DNA of 64,000 bases from Salinimicrobium marinum (GCF_014651535.1 NZ_BMXB01000001.1:245469-309468), one strand, 5' to 3'. Shown: positions 1 through 9,354, counted from the first letter of the stretch. Numbers and translations are program-made. The notes: generated by a model not told the origin, from the letters alone.

Positions 1-1829
1 ATACAGAAAAAGCGACCGAAATTATCATTGGGATCTTACTGGCGGTGGTCATTGCTTTTATAGTTGGGGCTATAGTTCAATATCTCTCCAGGCTTGTTTT
101 TTCTTTTGAATATGATAAAAAGATCAAATACATCGGAGCCTTTTTTGGAGGTATTTCCCTTACTGCTATTCTTTATTTTATAGTTATGAAAGGACTGAGC
201 TCTGTTGCCTTTATTTCAGAAGAATTCCTCGCATATCTTTCAGAAAATACTCTACTTATTGTGCTGGTGGCTTTCTTGTTCTTTACACTACTCTCACAGC
301 TTCTGATGAGTGTCTTTAAGGTAAACATCCTTAAGGCAATAATTGTGGTGGGTACTTTTGCCCTGGCTCTGGCCTTCGCGGGTAATGACCTGGTGAATTT
401 TATAGGGGTACCTATTGCAGCCTGGCAATCCTTCGGGTTATGGCAGGAGGCTTTCCGGGCCTCGGGTGCATTGCCATCGGAGTTTTTAATGTCGGGTCTG
501 GAAGGTCAGGTACCTTCCCCTACCCTGCTTCTGGTGTTAGCCGGGGCAATTATGGTGGTAACGATCTGGTTTTCCAGCAAGGCAAGGTCGGTAGTGGAAA
601 CCGGGGTAAATCTTTCCAGGCAGGGAGATGGTGCCGAAAGGTTCAAACCTAATATGCTTTCAAGGAGCATTGTAAGATATTCCATTTACTTCGGAAATAT
701 GGTCGCCGCAGTTACTCCGTCGGGAATGCAGAATTATGTGGAAACTAAATTCAAAAAACCCGATTATCTGCGGAAAAGAAGAAAAGAGGTTCCCGCATTC
801 GATATGGTGAGGGCAGCTGTTAACCTGGTTGTGGCCAGTATTCTTATTTCCATTGGAACAAATTATAAACTTCCGCTTTCCACTACCTATGTCACATTTA
901 TGGTAGCTATGGGAACCTCCCTGGCAGACAGGGCCTGGGATAGGGAAAGTGCTGTTTACAGAGTGGCCGGCGTCGTGAACGTGATAGGAGGTTGGTTTGT
1001 TACCGCAATGGTGGCTTTCACTGCCGCTGCTTTGTTTGCAAGCATTATTTATTTTGGAGGAATTGTCGCAATTACCATCCTTATTGGACTGGCAATTTTT
1101 ATGATCACCAGAAGTGCTTTTGTGCACAGAAAAAGAGCAAAGGAAAAAGCGAAAAAAGTGCCATTCGATCCCGAGGATATTGTGACAATCCAGGGAATTG
1201 TAAAGGAAACATCCGAAAATATATCCAGCATTATTGGCGGGGTGAACAAGATGTATTCCAAAACCGTCGATAACCTTGGTTACCACGACCGCGGAAAATT
1301 GAAAAAGAATAAAAAAGCCATTAAAAAGCTGGAATCTGAAATTGATCAACTCAAGGCCAACGTCTTCTATTTCATCAAGTCCATGGATGACAATCCGCTG
1401 GATGCCAGTAAATTTTATATACTGAACCTTGATTATCTTCAGGATATGGTGCAATCCATTGGGTTTATTACCAGGAACAGCTACAATCACGTTAACAACA
1501 ACCACAAAAACCTGAAGTTTAATCAGGTGAAAGATCTTAAGAGGGTTGATAAAAGGATGCAGGTGCTATTTGATGATATCCAGGAGCTGTTCGATAATCA
1601 GGCTTTTGAAAATATTGATAGGATCCTGTCTGAAAAGCAGCAACTAATGGATGAGGTAACTTCCCTAATCGAGAAACAGATAGATAGGATAAAAACTTCC
1701 GAAACCAGTCCTAAAAATGCACAGCTATATTTCGGATTACTGCTCGAAACCAGAGATCTCATTTCTTCCACTATGAGTCTGCTTCAGTTGTTCCGTGAAT
1801 TTAATGCACAGGTGAAAATGACCTTGTAA
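1..1829 (+). CDS. PiT-family inorganic phosphate transporter with C-terminal PhoU-like domain, 5'-partial
   Basis: This is a probable inner-membrane sodium- or proton-coupled phosphate permease of the PiT/PHO4 family. The frame is open from base 3 to the stop with no upstream stop, so the true start lies left of the window; the GTG at 45 is only an internal codon. About 608 residues are visible. The PHO4 signature FAGNDLVNFIGVP lies near visible residue 125, followed by further membrane segments and a second conserved half with the motif KLPLSTTYV. After about residue 390 the protein becomes a charged helical region resembling PhoU, a fusion common in Bacteroidota PiT proteins. It converges on the Fe-S carrier gene across a hairpin terminator. 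The family is clear; the ion and kinetics cannot be read from sequence. Confidence 0.88.
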   Translation, partial: TEKATEIIIGILLAVVIAFIVGAIVQYLSRLVFSFEYDKKIKYIGAFFGGISLTAILYFIVMKGLSSVAFISEEFLAYLSENTLLIVLVAFLFFTLLSQLLMSVFKVNILKAIIVVGTFALALAFAGNDLVNFIGVPIAAWQSFGLWQEAFRASGALPSEFLMSGLEGQVPSPTLLLVLAGAIMVVTIWFSSKARSVVETGVNLSRQGDGAERFKPNMLSRSIVRYSIYFGNMVAAVTPSGMQNYVETKFKKPDYLRKRRKEVPAFDMVRAAVNLVVASILISIGTNYKLPLSTTYVTFMVAMGTSLADRAWDRESAVYRVAGVVNVIGGWFVTAMVAFTAAALFASIIYFGGIVAITILIGLAIFMITRSAFVHRKRAKEKAKKVPFDPEDIVTIQGIVKETSENISSIIGGVNKMYSKTVDNLGYHDRGKLKKNKKAIKKLESEIDQLKANVFYFIKSMDDNPLDASKFYILNLDYLQDMVQSIGFITRNSYNHVNNNHKNLKFNQVKDLKRVDKRMQVLFDDIQELFDNQAFENIDRILSEKQQLMDEVTSLIEKQIDRIKTSETSPKNAQLYFGLLLETRDLISSTMSLLQLFREFNAQVKMTL

Positions 1830-1860
1830 AAAGAATCCTTATTGCTTCAGAAGAAAACAA

Positions 1861-1904
1861 AAAAGCTGAAAAAAACCTGTACAAATAAGGTTCTTTTCAG
1901 CTTT
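1861..1904. terminator. Bidirectional hairpin terminator between convergent genes
   Basis: An A-rich left arm (AAAAGCTGAAAAAAACCT) pairs with AAGGTTCTTTTCAGCTTT across a short loop. It sits between the ends of the phosphate transporter (+) and the Nfu protein (-), so it can serve both strands. Confidence 0.75.
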
Positions 1905-1925
1905 AAATTTAATTGATAATACTGC

Positions 1926-2834
1926 TTAGCCGTTGATCGCTTCCACCCGGGAAATTTTACCCTGAAGCATTTCCTTCAGCATGTTTTCAATTCCGTTTTT
2001 AAGGGTCATGGTGCTGGAAGGGCATCCGCTGCAGGCTCCCTGCAGGATCACCTTTACCACCTTGTCATTTGGGTTATAGGATTCAAAAAGGATGTTTCCG
2101 CCATCACTTGCTACTGCAGGCTTCACGTACTCATCCAGGATAGCAATGATCTCTTCGGAAGTATCATCCAACTGGACTCTTTTTACCGGAGCATCTTCTA
2201 TTGATTCCTGTTTTGCAGGGGTAGCACCCTCTGTCATGATCTCTTTTCCTTCTTCCAGGTAATTCCGGATGAATTCCCGAAGTTCCAGCGTAATATCATC
2301 CCATTCTGCAATATCATACTTATTGATGGAAATGTAATTCTCATCCATAAATACCTCTTTTACGAAAGGGAAATGGAAAAGCTCCTTTGCAATAGGAGCA
2401 TTTTTGGCTTCGTCAATATTTTTAAACTCTATAGATTGTAACACTAGTTTTCTGTTAGATACAAATTTCAATACCGAAGGATTGGGAGTACTTTCAGCAT
2501 ACACAGTGGCCGGTACTTTTTTCTGGGCTTCTTCGTTGGAAGCTGTGATAACTTCTGCTCCGCTGTTAAGGTATTCACGAAGTTGATCTGCTATTTCTTC
2601 CTGAATGTCTTTCCAGTGTACAATGTTGTATTTTTCAATAGCTACAAAGTTTTGGGCGATATATACCGTCTTTACAAACGGAAGGTGAAAAAGCTGTTGT
2701 GCCAGCGGAGAACGCCCTGCCTCTTCAATATTCCTGAATTCAAAATTCTCATGTTTGGTGAGAAACTTGTTCGCTTCAAATTTGACTATTGTTGGTTTTG
2801 TGGTAGGCTGTATATTTATAGTGATATTTTCCAT
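1926..2834 (-). CDS. Nfu-type iron-sulfur cluster carrier (NifU C-terminal domain) with two N-terminal Nfu_N repeats
   Basis: This cytosolic scaffold or carrier probably delivers Fe-S clusters to apo-proteins. About 302 residues. Two homologous N-terminal segments are visible, each with the pattern PNPS/KPT..KF...L and a PFVK motif (residues about 5-90 and 105-195). They are followed by the NifU C-terminal domain with SDGGNILFE and the cluster-binding CSGC pair. The frame extends upstream to a TTG at 2852, but that TTG overlaps a TAATTTTG -7 promoter box, so the ATG at 2834 is the better start. It is transcribed alone, converging on the phosphate transporter. Duplicated Nfu_N modules are usual in Bacteroidota. 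Confidence 0.9.
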   Translation of the reverse strand: MENITINIQPTTKPTIVKFEANKFLTKHENFEFRNIEEAGRSPLAQQLFHLPFVKTVYIAQNFVAIEKYNIVHWKDIQEEIADQLREYLNSGAEVITASNEEAQKKVPATVYAESTPNPSVLKFVSNRKLVLQSIEFKNIDEAKNAPIAKELFHFPFVKEVFMDENYISINKYDIAEWDDITLELREFIRNYLEEGKEIMTEGATPAKQESIEDAPVKRVQLDDTSEEIIAILDEYVKPAVASDGGNILFESYNPNDKVVKVILQGACSGCPSSTMTLKNGIENMLKEMLQGKISRVEAING

Positions 2835-2849
2835 GGATAAAAATTTCTG

Positions 2850-2857
2850 CAAAATTA
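2850..2857 (-). promoter_or_regulatory. -7 promoter box for the Nfu gene
   Basis: On the minus strand TAATTTTG fits the Bacteroidota -7 consensus TAnnTTTG and lies 15 bases before the ATG at 2834. No clear TTTG -33 box is seen at the right distance. Confidence 0.45.
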
Positions 2858-2924
2858 CAAAAACATATGAAGAGAGGTGAGGATTCCTGGCTATCTTTTT
2901 ACCTCAATATCAGGCCGAAAAGTT

Positions 2925-3713
2925 TTAAAAATCCAGATAGGTTACATTGTAGGACATTGTCGCTGTGTTAATAAGGTTTTTGAGGACCTCGGGATTTCCG
3001 TTGGTGAAGAATTCCGGTGGTTTTTGCGGGGTGTCACTAAGCAGGTTGTGGCTGTTCAAAACAACCCGCGTTTGTTTGGCTACCGCCTGTCCCGAATCAA
3101 TAATAGTTACAGAATCCGGTAACAATCTCTTCAAATTTGGAATAAGGTATGGGTAGTGGCTGCAGCCTAACACAAGATAATCTATGCCTTCGGCAATCAT
3201 GGGCTCGAGAAGTTTCTGCAGCAGCTTGTCTATCTCTTCAGAATCTTTTTTGCCGCTCTCAATGGCGGGTACGAGTCCGTTGCCTATTACCTCAATGACC
3301 TTTGAATTTTTGCTATAAAGATCAGATGTTTTGGCGAAAAGTTCACTCGAAAGGGTCCCCCTGGTGGCAAGGATGCCGATAGCTTTGGTTTGAGATTTTG
3401 TAGCGGCCGGTTTTATGGCGGGTTCAATGCCTATAAAAGGAATATTGAAGCTGGAACGTAATTTCTGGATTGCATTGGTGGTGGCAGTGTTACAGGCTAC
3501 CACAATGATCTTGGCGCCCATATCCAGAAGCTTTTCTGTATTCTTAAAGCTTAACCGGACGATTTCTTCCCTTGGTTTTTCTCCATAAGGAGCATTGCTG
3601 CTATCGGCAAGATAAATGGTGTGTTCGTGGGGAAGTAATTCATGAATTTCTTTCCAGATGGAAGTTCCTCCTACCCCCGAATCGAAAATACCTATAGGCT
3701 GCGTTTTGCTCAT
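2925..3713 (-). CDS. murI: Glutamate racemase
   Basis: This cytosolic cofactor-independent enzyme interconverts L- and D-glutamate for peptidoglycan precursors. At 262 residues it has the family's usual length. The N-terminal GIFDSGVGGTS motif, the first catalytic cysteine in VACNTATT and the second in LGCSHYP are all present. It starts at the ATG (MSKTQPIG). It lies downstream of the ompH genes on the same strand but behind a strong hairpin terminator at 3731-3751, so it may rely on its own promoter or on read-through. Confidence 0.96.
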   Translation of the reverse strand: MSKTQPIGIFDSGVGGTSIWKEIHELLPHEHTIYLADSSNAPYGEKPREEIVRLSFKNTEKLLDMGAKIIVVACNTATTNAIQKLRSSFNIPFIGIEPAIKPAATKSQTKAIGILATRGTLSSELFAKTSDLYSKNSKVIEVIGNGLVPAIESGKKDSEEIDKLLQKLLEPMIAEGIDYLVLGCSHYPYLIPNLKRLLPDSVTIIDSGQAVAKQTRVVLNSHNLLSDTPQKPPEFFTNGNPEVLKNLINTATMSYNVTYLDF

Positions 3714-3725
3714 AGATGTAAAAAT

Positions 3726-3757
3726 AAAAACTGCGCATCAAGGATGCGCAGTTTTTA
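3726..3757 (-). terminator. Terminator of the porG-uppS-bamA-ompH operon
   Basis: A perfect 9-bp stem CTGCGCATC/GATGCGCAG with a 3-base loop is flanked by A and T runs. On the minus strand it follows the last ompH stop and ends in a T run, before murI. Confidence 0.85.
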
Positions 3758-3779
3758 AGACTTTATTTCAGAAATGGGA

Positions 3780-4289
3780 TTAAATTCCCAAAGATTTCTT
3801 CACATCTGGCATTAGGTCATAACCATCAGCCATGATCAATCCTGTTCCTGTAGTAGAATCAAGTACGTAATCGTATCCTTTTTCACGAGCTACTTTTTGA
3901 ATGGTAGTACGTGCTTTTTCCATTACCGGTCTTAGCAATTCCATTTCCTTATTCTGAAGTTCCTGCATTGCATTTTGACGGTACTCTCCGATTGTTCTTT
4001 GAGTTTGCTGAAGTTCGTTGGCTCTTTTTGAATTCTCTTCGTCAGTTTTTGTCTGAGCTTCGGCTTCGTATCTCTTCATGGTATTTTGTGCTTCAGAAAC
4101 CATATCTTTTATCTCAGTGTCATAAGTTTTCTGAAGTTTCTCCAATTGATTCATTGCAGAAGTGTATTCGGGCATTTGTTCAATCAATTCCTGGGAAGCT
4201 ATATGGGCTACCTTTGATTGTGCATTAGTAAAAGCAGTTGCTCCGAAAGTTAAAGCTAGCGCTAATACAAGGGTTTTGAATTGTTTCAT
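3780..4289 (-). CDS. OmpH/Skp-family periplasmic chaperone (short paralogue)
   Basis: Holdase-type chaperone that probably escorts outer-membrane proteins to the BAM complex. 169 residues: an N-terminal signal peptide (LVLALALTFGATAFTNAQ), then a long charged, glutamine- and glutamate-rich helical region typical of the Skp coiled-coil arms, and a C-terminal strand part with YDYVLDSTTG. It is the last gene of the bamA operon, 50 bases after a longer OmpH paralogue, and ends at a hairpin terminator. Porphyromonas carries the same tandem ompH pair next to bamA (family knowledge). Confidence 0.92.
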   Translation of the reverse strand: MKQFKTLVLALALTFGATAFTNAQSKVAHIASQELIEQMPEYTSAMNQLEKLQKTYDTEIKDMVSEAQNTMKRYEAEAQTKTDEENSKRANELQQTQRTIGEYRQNAMQELQNKEMELLRPVMEKARTTIQKVAREKGYDYVLDSTTGTGLIMADGYDLMPDVKKSLGI

Positions 4290-4339
4290 TTTTAAAGTAT
4301 TAATTGTTGATTTATAGTTCCTGATTTATTTATGTATGC

Positions 4340-5137
4340 TTAATTATTTTCTTCTCGTGCTTTGGCAACAGAATCTCTTTTTTGCTGTCGTTCCTCCTGC
4401 AGTTTTCTCTTACGTTCTTCGTATTCCAATTGTCGTGCCGTTCTTACAGAATCTCTTACACGTTTTCGTTCTTCCAGCAATTCCTGCCGTTCCCGCTTAC
4501 GTTCTTCCCGTGCTGTTTCCCTTTTCGTTACTTCTGCACTTTCTTCTACTGTTTTAGATTCTTCTCTCAGCAATTCCTCTTTTTCCTTCCGGCCACTTAG
4601 TTGTTCCCGGTTAGAAGCGCGGGTGATACTTCTTAATACCATATCACTAACGTCCAGTTTTTCTGAGGCGTACAATGTACTAACATCAGCCGATTTATCA
4701 AAAATAAGGTCGTATTTCCTGTTGGTCGCTATTTCCTGAACTGCAGTAAATACCTGGTCCTGGATAGGCTTTACCAGTTGCAGCTTCTGCATGATAAGGT
4801 CTCCTTTTGGTCCGAATCTTTTTTGCTGATAATTAAACAATTTCTCTTCCTCGAAAGCAATTTCTTCTTTACGTTCCTCGATCAACTCATCGGTCAATAG
4901 TGCCTTTTCGTTTTCGAGGTTCTTTTTTAAAGTTTCGATCTTATTGAGTTCGGTTTCGATCTCAGATTTCCACTTTTTTACTTTTTCATCCAGCTGGGCA
5001 GAAGCCTGTTGATATTCCGGTACATTTTCCAGAATATAATCCATATCCACATATCCCACCCTCATTGGTTGCTGCGCTTTTGCGGCAGTACCTGCCAGAA
5101 AAATTGCTACACAAATAAGTAGGATTCTTTTATTCAT
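4340..5137 (-). CDS. OmpH/Skp-family periplasmic chaperone (long paralogue with charged C-terminal tail)
   Basis: 265 residues, starting with a signal peptide (LLICVAIFLAGTAAKAQ). Residues about 25-165 form the OmpH/Skp domain: MRVGYVDMDYILEN, then a coiled-coil core and YDLIFDKSADVS. The last 85 residues are an unusual tail made almost wholly of Arg, Glu, Lys and Gln with many RKR and EER steps, probably one long helix. It sits 30 bases after bamA, which supports a role in outer-membrane protein delivery. What the tail does is unknown. Confidence 0.92.
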   Translation of the reverse strand: MNKRILLICVAIFLAGTAAKAQQPMRVGYVDMDYILENVPEYQQASAQLDEKVKKWKSEIETELNKIETLKKNLENEKALLTDELIEERKEEIAFEEEKLFNYQQKRFGPKGDLIMQKLQLVKPIQDQVFTAVQEIATNRKYDLIFDKSADVSTLYASEKLDVSDMVLRSITRASNREQLSGRKEKEELLREESKTVEESAEVTKRETAREERKRERQELLEERKRVRDSVRTARQLEYEERKRKLQEERQQKRDSVAKAREENN

Positions 5138-5167
5138 ATTTTGGATATTGAAAATACCGTGCCAGTT

Positions 5168-7852
5168 TTAGAATTGCTGCCCAATGATAAAGTGAGTTTC
5201 CCATCCGTTAGGCTCTGTTGTTCCAGGTAATGCATCAAATCCATAACCAAAGTCGATCCCTAGAAGTCCGAAGGCCGGCATAAAGATTCTAAGCCCTGCA
5301 CCTGCAGTTCTCTTAAGCTGGAAAGGATTAAAGTTTCTGAAATTGTCATAAGATGCACCTGCTTCCAGGAAAGACAATGCATAAATAGATGCAGATGGTT
5401 TTAATGTGATAGGATATCTTAGCTCCAGGGAATATTTGTTATAAATGGTAGCCCCGTCGTTATCACTTCTGCTTCCTACAGCAGTTCTGCTTTCGGGTAC
5501 TACAGACTGATTTGGGTATCCTCTTAGGGCAATGGCTTCCCTTCCGTCAAGGCTGTAGGTTCCCATCCCGTCTCCTCCAAGGAAGAACCTTTCAAAAGGA
5601 GGGATTCCGCGGTCATTATTATAAGCTCCAAGGAAACCGTATTCAGCATGCGTTCTTAGCACAAGTTTTTCATAGAGATTAGTATACCATGATCCGCTGA
5701 ATTTGATCTTGTAGAATTCCAGCCATTTAAATTTTTCCTGGTCAATTTTTGACTGGTCAGGGAAAGGATCTTCTCCCTGGCGCAATGGTCGGCCCGGGTA
5801 CATATTTCCTTGCTGGTCGTATTGCGGACTTACAAGCACGCCATCTTCATTTTCCAATTGAAATTCTCGCTGATCGGCTAAATTTCCATAATCCACATCA
5901 TTGAATAAAGAATAAGGAGGTGTGAATTTAGCCAGAATCTCAAACTTGGAACCTCCTGTAGGGAATATCGGGTTTACCGATGTGTTATTCCTTGTTAATC
6001 CAATGGTGTACGATAGGTTATTGGAGTATCCATCTCCGAAAGTAAATAATCCAGTGTTGTAGTTGCTCAAATTATAATGCTGGAATCCAACAGAGTGGGA
6101 CAGTACAAAGAAATCATCGGGTACTGTTAACTGTTTGGCCAGTCCCAGAGTAACTCCGGTTATAGAGAATTTTCTGTCCCTGTCTGCACGTCTTGAACGC
6201 CAGTCATAGAAAAATTGTTCTGTATGCTGGAACGAAGTAGAAAGCCTTACCGGTTTCCTTCCTCCCCACCATGGTTCAGAAAAAGATAAACTATAGGTTT
6301 GGTAAAAAGTACTTGCCTGTGCTCTTAATGAAAGTGTTTGTCCATCTCCCATTGGAAGAGGTTTGTAAGCTTCTTTATCAAAAATGCCTCTTAAAGAGAA
6401 GTTGTTGAAGGAAAGCCCCAGGGTTCCTACAAAACCTCCACCACCATAACCACCTTGCAATTCGATTTGGCTGGCACCGCTTTCCACTACATTATATTCA
6501 AGATCCAGGGTTCCGGCGTTTCCATCAACATTTTTAAAATCTGGTTGAAGGTTCTCGGCATCAAAGAAACCAAGCTGCCCTAACTCCCTTATGGTTCTAA
6601 TAACATCCTGCTTGCTGTATTTGTTTCCAGGCTTGGTACGCATCTCACGGTACACTACGTGGTCTTTGGTTTTGTCGTTTCCAACCACGCTTATATTGTT
6701 GAAGTAGGCCACTTTACCCTCGTGGATCCTAATTTCAAAATCAATAGTATCGTTATAAACCCTTACTTCCACCGGATTTATGTTAGAAAATAAATATCCG
6801 TTGTTCTGGTAAAGGTTGGTAAGGTCATTGGCATCGGGTTTGGTCTCATCTGCAATCTGCTTTTGTAAAAGCACCCCGTTGTAGACATCTCCTTTGTTAA
6901 TCCCCAGCGTTCGTCTTAACTGGTCGTTTGTATAAATGCTATTTCCGAGGAAATTAATGTCACCAAAATAATAACGGTTACCTTCTTCAAGATTTAACTG
7001 CAATGCAATCTCATCCTGATTTACACGAATAAGCGTATCTGATATTATCCTGGCGTCACGGTACCCTTTTTCCTTATAGTTATCGATGATTCTGTTTTTA
7101 TCTTCTTCATAATTTTCTTCAATGAATTTTGATCTTTTCCAGAATCTCAGGAAATTTTTCTCCTTGGTTTTCTTCATGGATCTTCTCAGCTTCGCATCCG
7201 AAAACTTTTCATTTCCATCAAATACGATCTCATCGATCTTCACCTTTTCTCCTTTGTCTATATTCACTACCATTTTTACAAGGTTACTGGTAGCAGTAGT
7301 ATCTTCAACAGGAATGGTATTTATCACCACTTTTGAATTAAAAAAACCTTTTTCCTGGTACTTGTTCCGGATGTAATTTCGAGTGGTCGTGATAAGGTTT
7401 TCTGTGACTTTTACTCCCGGGGTAAGTTTACTTTCTTCAATAATCTCTTCTCTTTGCTTCTTTTTTACTCCCTGAAGTCTTACTTCACTTAACGCCGGAA
7501 CTTCCTGAATTTCAAGTTCAAGGTTGGCTGTGTCTCCTTCAATACTGGTAACATAGATGTTGATGTCACTAAAAAGGTTGGAATCCCATAGCTTTTTCAA
7601 CACCTTACTAATCCTGTCCCCGGGAATATATATTTTTTCCCCCGGTCTAAGTCCTGCATACGCGATCACCGTTTGGTCATTATAGGAGGTAGTACCACTA
7701 ACGGTTATTTCTCCTATGGTATATTCTTTGCCATTGGCAAGTGGCAGGTCCTGGGCTTGTGATGAAGTAGTGTAAAAAAGGCAGAATGCCACTAGCGCTA
7801 AAATTCCTTTGGCAGTAAATGCACTAACTAAGTTGCTCACTTGTTTTTCCAA
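5168..7852 (-). CDS. bamA: Outer-membrane protein assembly factor BamA
   Basis: Central beta-barrel of the BAM complex, which inserts outer-membrane proteins. About 894 residues from the TTG at 7852; a GTG at 7840 is an equal candidate. An upstream in-frame ATG at 7954 lies deep inside uppS, and it would place extra residues before the signal peptide, so it is rejected. Signal peptide ILALVAFCLFYTTSSQAQ, then a series of POTRA repeats (for example ITVSGTTSYNDQ and IVFDGNEKFSD), then the C-terminal barrel with the family's FFLGGDGMGTY-type loop, ending in aromatic Phe. The start overlaps the uppS stop by about 26 bases, indicating translational coupling. Confidence 0.93.
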   Translation of the reverse strand: MEKQVSNLVSAFTAKGILALVAFCLFYTTSSQAQDLPLANGKEYTIGEITVSGTTSYNDQTVIAYAGLRPGEKIYIPGDRISKVLKKLWDSNLFSDINIYVTSIEGDTANLELEIQEVPALSEVRLQGVKKKQREEIIEESKLTPGVKVTENLITTTRNYIRNKYQEKGFFNSKVVINTIPVEDTTATSNLVKMVVNIDKGEKVKIDEIVFDGNEKFSDAKLRRSMKKTKEKNFLRFWKRSKFIEENYEEDKNRIIDNYKEKGYRDARIISDTLIRVNQDEIALQLNLEEGNRYYFGDINFLGNSIYTNDQLRRTLGINKGDVYNGVLLQKQIADETKPDANDLTNLYQNNGYLFSNINPVEVRVYNDTIDFEIRIHEGKVAYFNNISVVGNDKTKDHVVYREMRTKPGNKYSKQDVIRTIRELGQLGFFDAENLQPDFKNVDGNAGTLDLEYNVVESGASQIELQGGYGGGGFVGTLGLSFNNFSLRGIFDKEAYKPLPMGDGQTLSLRAQASTFYQTYSLSFSEPWWGGRKPVRLSTSFQHTEQFFYDWRSRRADRDRKFSITGVTLGLAKQLTVPDDFFVLSHSVGFQHYNLSNYNTGLFTFGDGYSNNLSYTIGLTRNNTSVNPIFPTGGSKFEILAKFTPPYSLFNDVDYGNLADQREFQLENEDGVLVSPQYDQQGNMYPGRPLRQGEDPFPDQSKIDQEKFKWLEFYKIKFSGSWYTNLYEKLVLRTHAEYGFLGAYNNDRGIPPFERFFLGGDGMGTYSLDGREAIALRGYPNQSVVPESRTAVGSRSDNDGATIYNKYSLELRYPITLKPSASIYALSFLEAGASYDNFRNFNPFQLKRTAGAGLRIFMPAFGLLGIDFGYGFDALPGTTEPNGWETHFIIGQQF

Positions 7853-8564
7853 ATCGTCGTTCTCTGTTTTGATAATTATAAATGGCCTCAAAGAGATTTT
7901 CTCTCCGGTAGTCGGGCCATAGTATTTTTGTGAAAAATAATTCGGCATAAGCAATTTGCCATAACAGGAAATTGCTGATACGTTTTTCTCCGCTGGTTCT
8001 TATTAAAAGATCCACGTCGGGTAAATTTTGGGTGTAAAGATGCTTATTAATAACCGATTCATCAATAGCATTTAAAGAAATATCCTCGTTCTTTACTTTT
8101 TCTGCGATGCTTTTTACAGCATGGATTAATTCTTCCCGTGATCCATAGCTTAATGCTAGAGTAAGGGTCATCCTGCTATTGCTGCGGGTTTTTTCTATAA
8201 CTTCCGAAAGTTCTTTTTGAGCTTTTTTTGGCAGGCTGGATATTAACCCTATGGCATTCAGTTTAATATCGTTATCCTGAAGGGTTTTGATCTCTTTTTT
8301 AAGAGAGGAGACCAGCAACTTCATAAGAGTGTCTACTTCCATTTTTGGCCTGTTCCAGTTCTCGGTAGAAAAAGCGTATAAAGTAAGGTTTTCTACTCCT
8401 ATTTCTGCACAGCCTTCCACCACATCTCTTACGGCTTTTGTTCCTTTTTCATGCCCAACTGCCCGAAGAAACCCCTGGTTTTTTGCCCAGCGCCCATTAC
8501 CGTCCATGATGATGGCGATGTGTTTAGGCAATACTTCAAGATTTATTTTTTCTTTAAAACTCAT
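7824..8564 (-). CDS. uppS: Isoprenyl (undecaprenyl) diphosphate synthase
   Basis: Cytosolic cis-prenyltransferase that makes the C55 lipid carrier for cell-wall and envelope glycan synthesis. 246 residues, normal for the family. The N-terminal IIMDGNGRWA motif, the YAFSTENW motif and the C-terminal DLLIRTSGEKRISNFL region with ELFFT are present. It lies one base after porG and overlaps the start of bamA, so lipid-carrier synthesis and outer-membrane assembly share one operon. Confidence 0.96.
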   Translation of the reverse strand: MSFKEKINLEVLPKHIAIIMDGNGRWAKNQGFLRAVGHEKGTKAVRDVVEGCAEIGVENLTLYAFSTENWNRPKMEVDTLMKLLVSSLKKEIKTLQDNDIKLNAIGLISSLPKKAQKELSEVIEKTRSNSRMTLTLALSYGSREELIHAVKSIAEKVKNEDISLNAIDESVINKHLYTQNLPDVDLLIRTSGEKRISNFLLWQIAYAELFFTKILWPDYRRENLFEAIYNYQNRERRFGKTSEQLS

Positions 8565-8565
8565 A

Positions 8566-9255
8566 TTAAAAATGGGTGTAACAGGGCTTTCTTCCGAAGT
8601 TAATCGTTATGTAAATCCCTGTAAAGACGTACCAGTCTGTAGTATTCGGATTTCCGAAGTCATCACTTCGAAAATTCCCATCAATCTCTGAAGGTTTACT
8701 CCCGTCAAGATTATCGGTAAATGTATATCTCGCTCCCAGCTCTATACCTCCGGCAAGGTTATTCGTAAGGGTTTGTTTATATCCAAAAACCATAGGAATG
8801 GAAAATTCCCAGTTATTACCTGCTTTTTCCAGTGCTCCGTTATTAAGCCTGAAATGATTCGCAAAGTAATAATTTAGTCCGGAATAGAGGTAAGGTGTGG
8901 ATTGATAAGTGCGGGAATGTAAGTCCCAGTCCCAGAAAGTGAATTCCACTCCTAAAGAAGCTTCCGTTATATTATTAGTAAAAGAATAGCCTCTTTGCTG
9001 TCTCCTGGTGTCATTAGATCTTGCGTCATCGGCTTCAATTTCAGCAAATAACAGAGAAAACCTGTACGCGTATCTTGTGCTCTGGTTCCACTTCACCAAA
9101 CCCCCGAATACGGGATTTTGCGGCCTTATATATGTTGTGTTACCTACGTCCCCAATATAATTTGCGCCTCCAATGAATGGCCCAACTTCAAATCTTTGTG
9201 AGAATGCCTGGGTGCCACATATTAGCATTAAGAACATGACAAAATTATACCTCAT
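8566..9255 (-). CDS. porG: PorG-like outer-membrane barrel protein (DUF6089), probable type IX secretion component
   Basis: 229 residues: signal peptide (MFLMLICGTQAFSQ) followed by a beta-rich outer-membrane barrel with GPFIGGANYIGD near its start and alternating aromatic strands to the end. Proteins of this family lie next to uppS-bamA-ompH in Bacteroidota, and in Porphyromonas gingivalis the gene in that place is porG, a type IX secretion outer-membrane protein. The assignment therefore rests on family resemblance and gene order. The gldKLMN genes in this same window supply the partner machinery. It is the first gene of the operon, with a promoter just upstream. Confidence 0.75.
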   Translation of the reverse strand: MRYNFVMFLMLICGTQAFSQRFEVGPFIGGANYIGDVGNTTYIRPQNPVFGGLVKWNQSTRYAYRFSLLFAEIEADDARSNDTRRQQRGYSFTNNITEASLGVEFTFWDWDLHSRTYQSTPYLYSGLNYYFANHFRLNNGALEKAGNNWEFSIPMVFGYKQTLTNNLAGGIELGARYTFTDNLDGSKPSEIDGNFRSDDFGNPNTTDWYVFTGIYITINFGRKPCYTHF

Positions 9256-9272
9256 AGGTTTTCAAAAGTTTG

Positions 9273-9301
9273 CAAATATAGCAATTATGTTTGCTCCGCA
9301 A
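9273..9301 (-). promoter_or_regulatory. Promoter of the porG-uppS-bamA-ompH operon
   Basis: On the minus strand the -7 box TATATTTG (9273-9280) fits TAnnTTTG. A TTG at 9299-9301 lies 18 bases further upstream as a weak -33 element. The start codon is 18 bases downstream of the -7 box. Confidence 0.6.
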
Positions 9302-9354
9302 TAGTGAAAGCAGAATTGTACTACCCATTAACAATTTTTGAGGTAATTTATTGT

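Noticed and set aside
660..1505. 281-codon minus-strand ORF antisense to the phosphate transporter
   Set aside because: It mirrors the coding frame of an evident transporter, is rich in Cys, His and Ser as shadow frames are, and matches no family.
2834..2852. Longer Nfu start at the TTG 2852
   Set aside because: The TTG is part of a TAATTTTG promoter box and the extra residues are not family-like.
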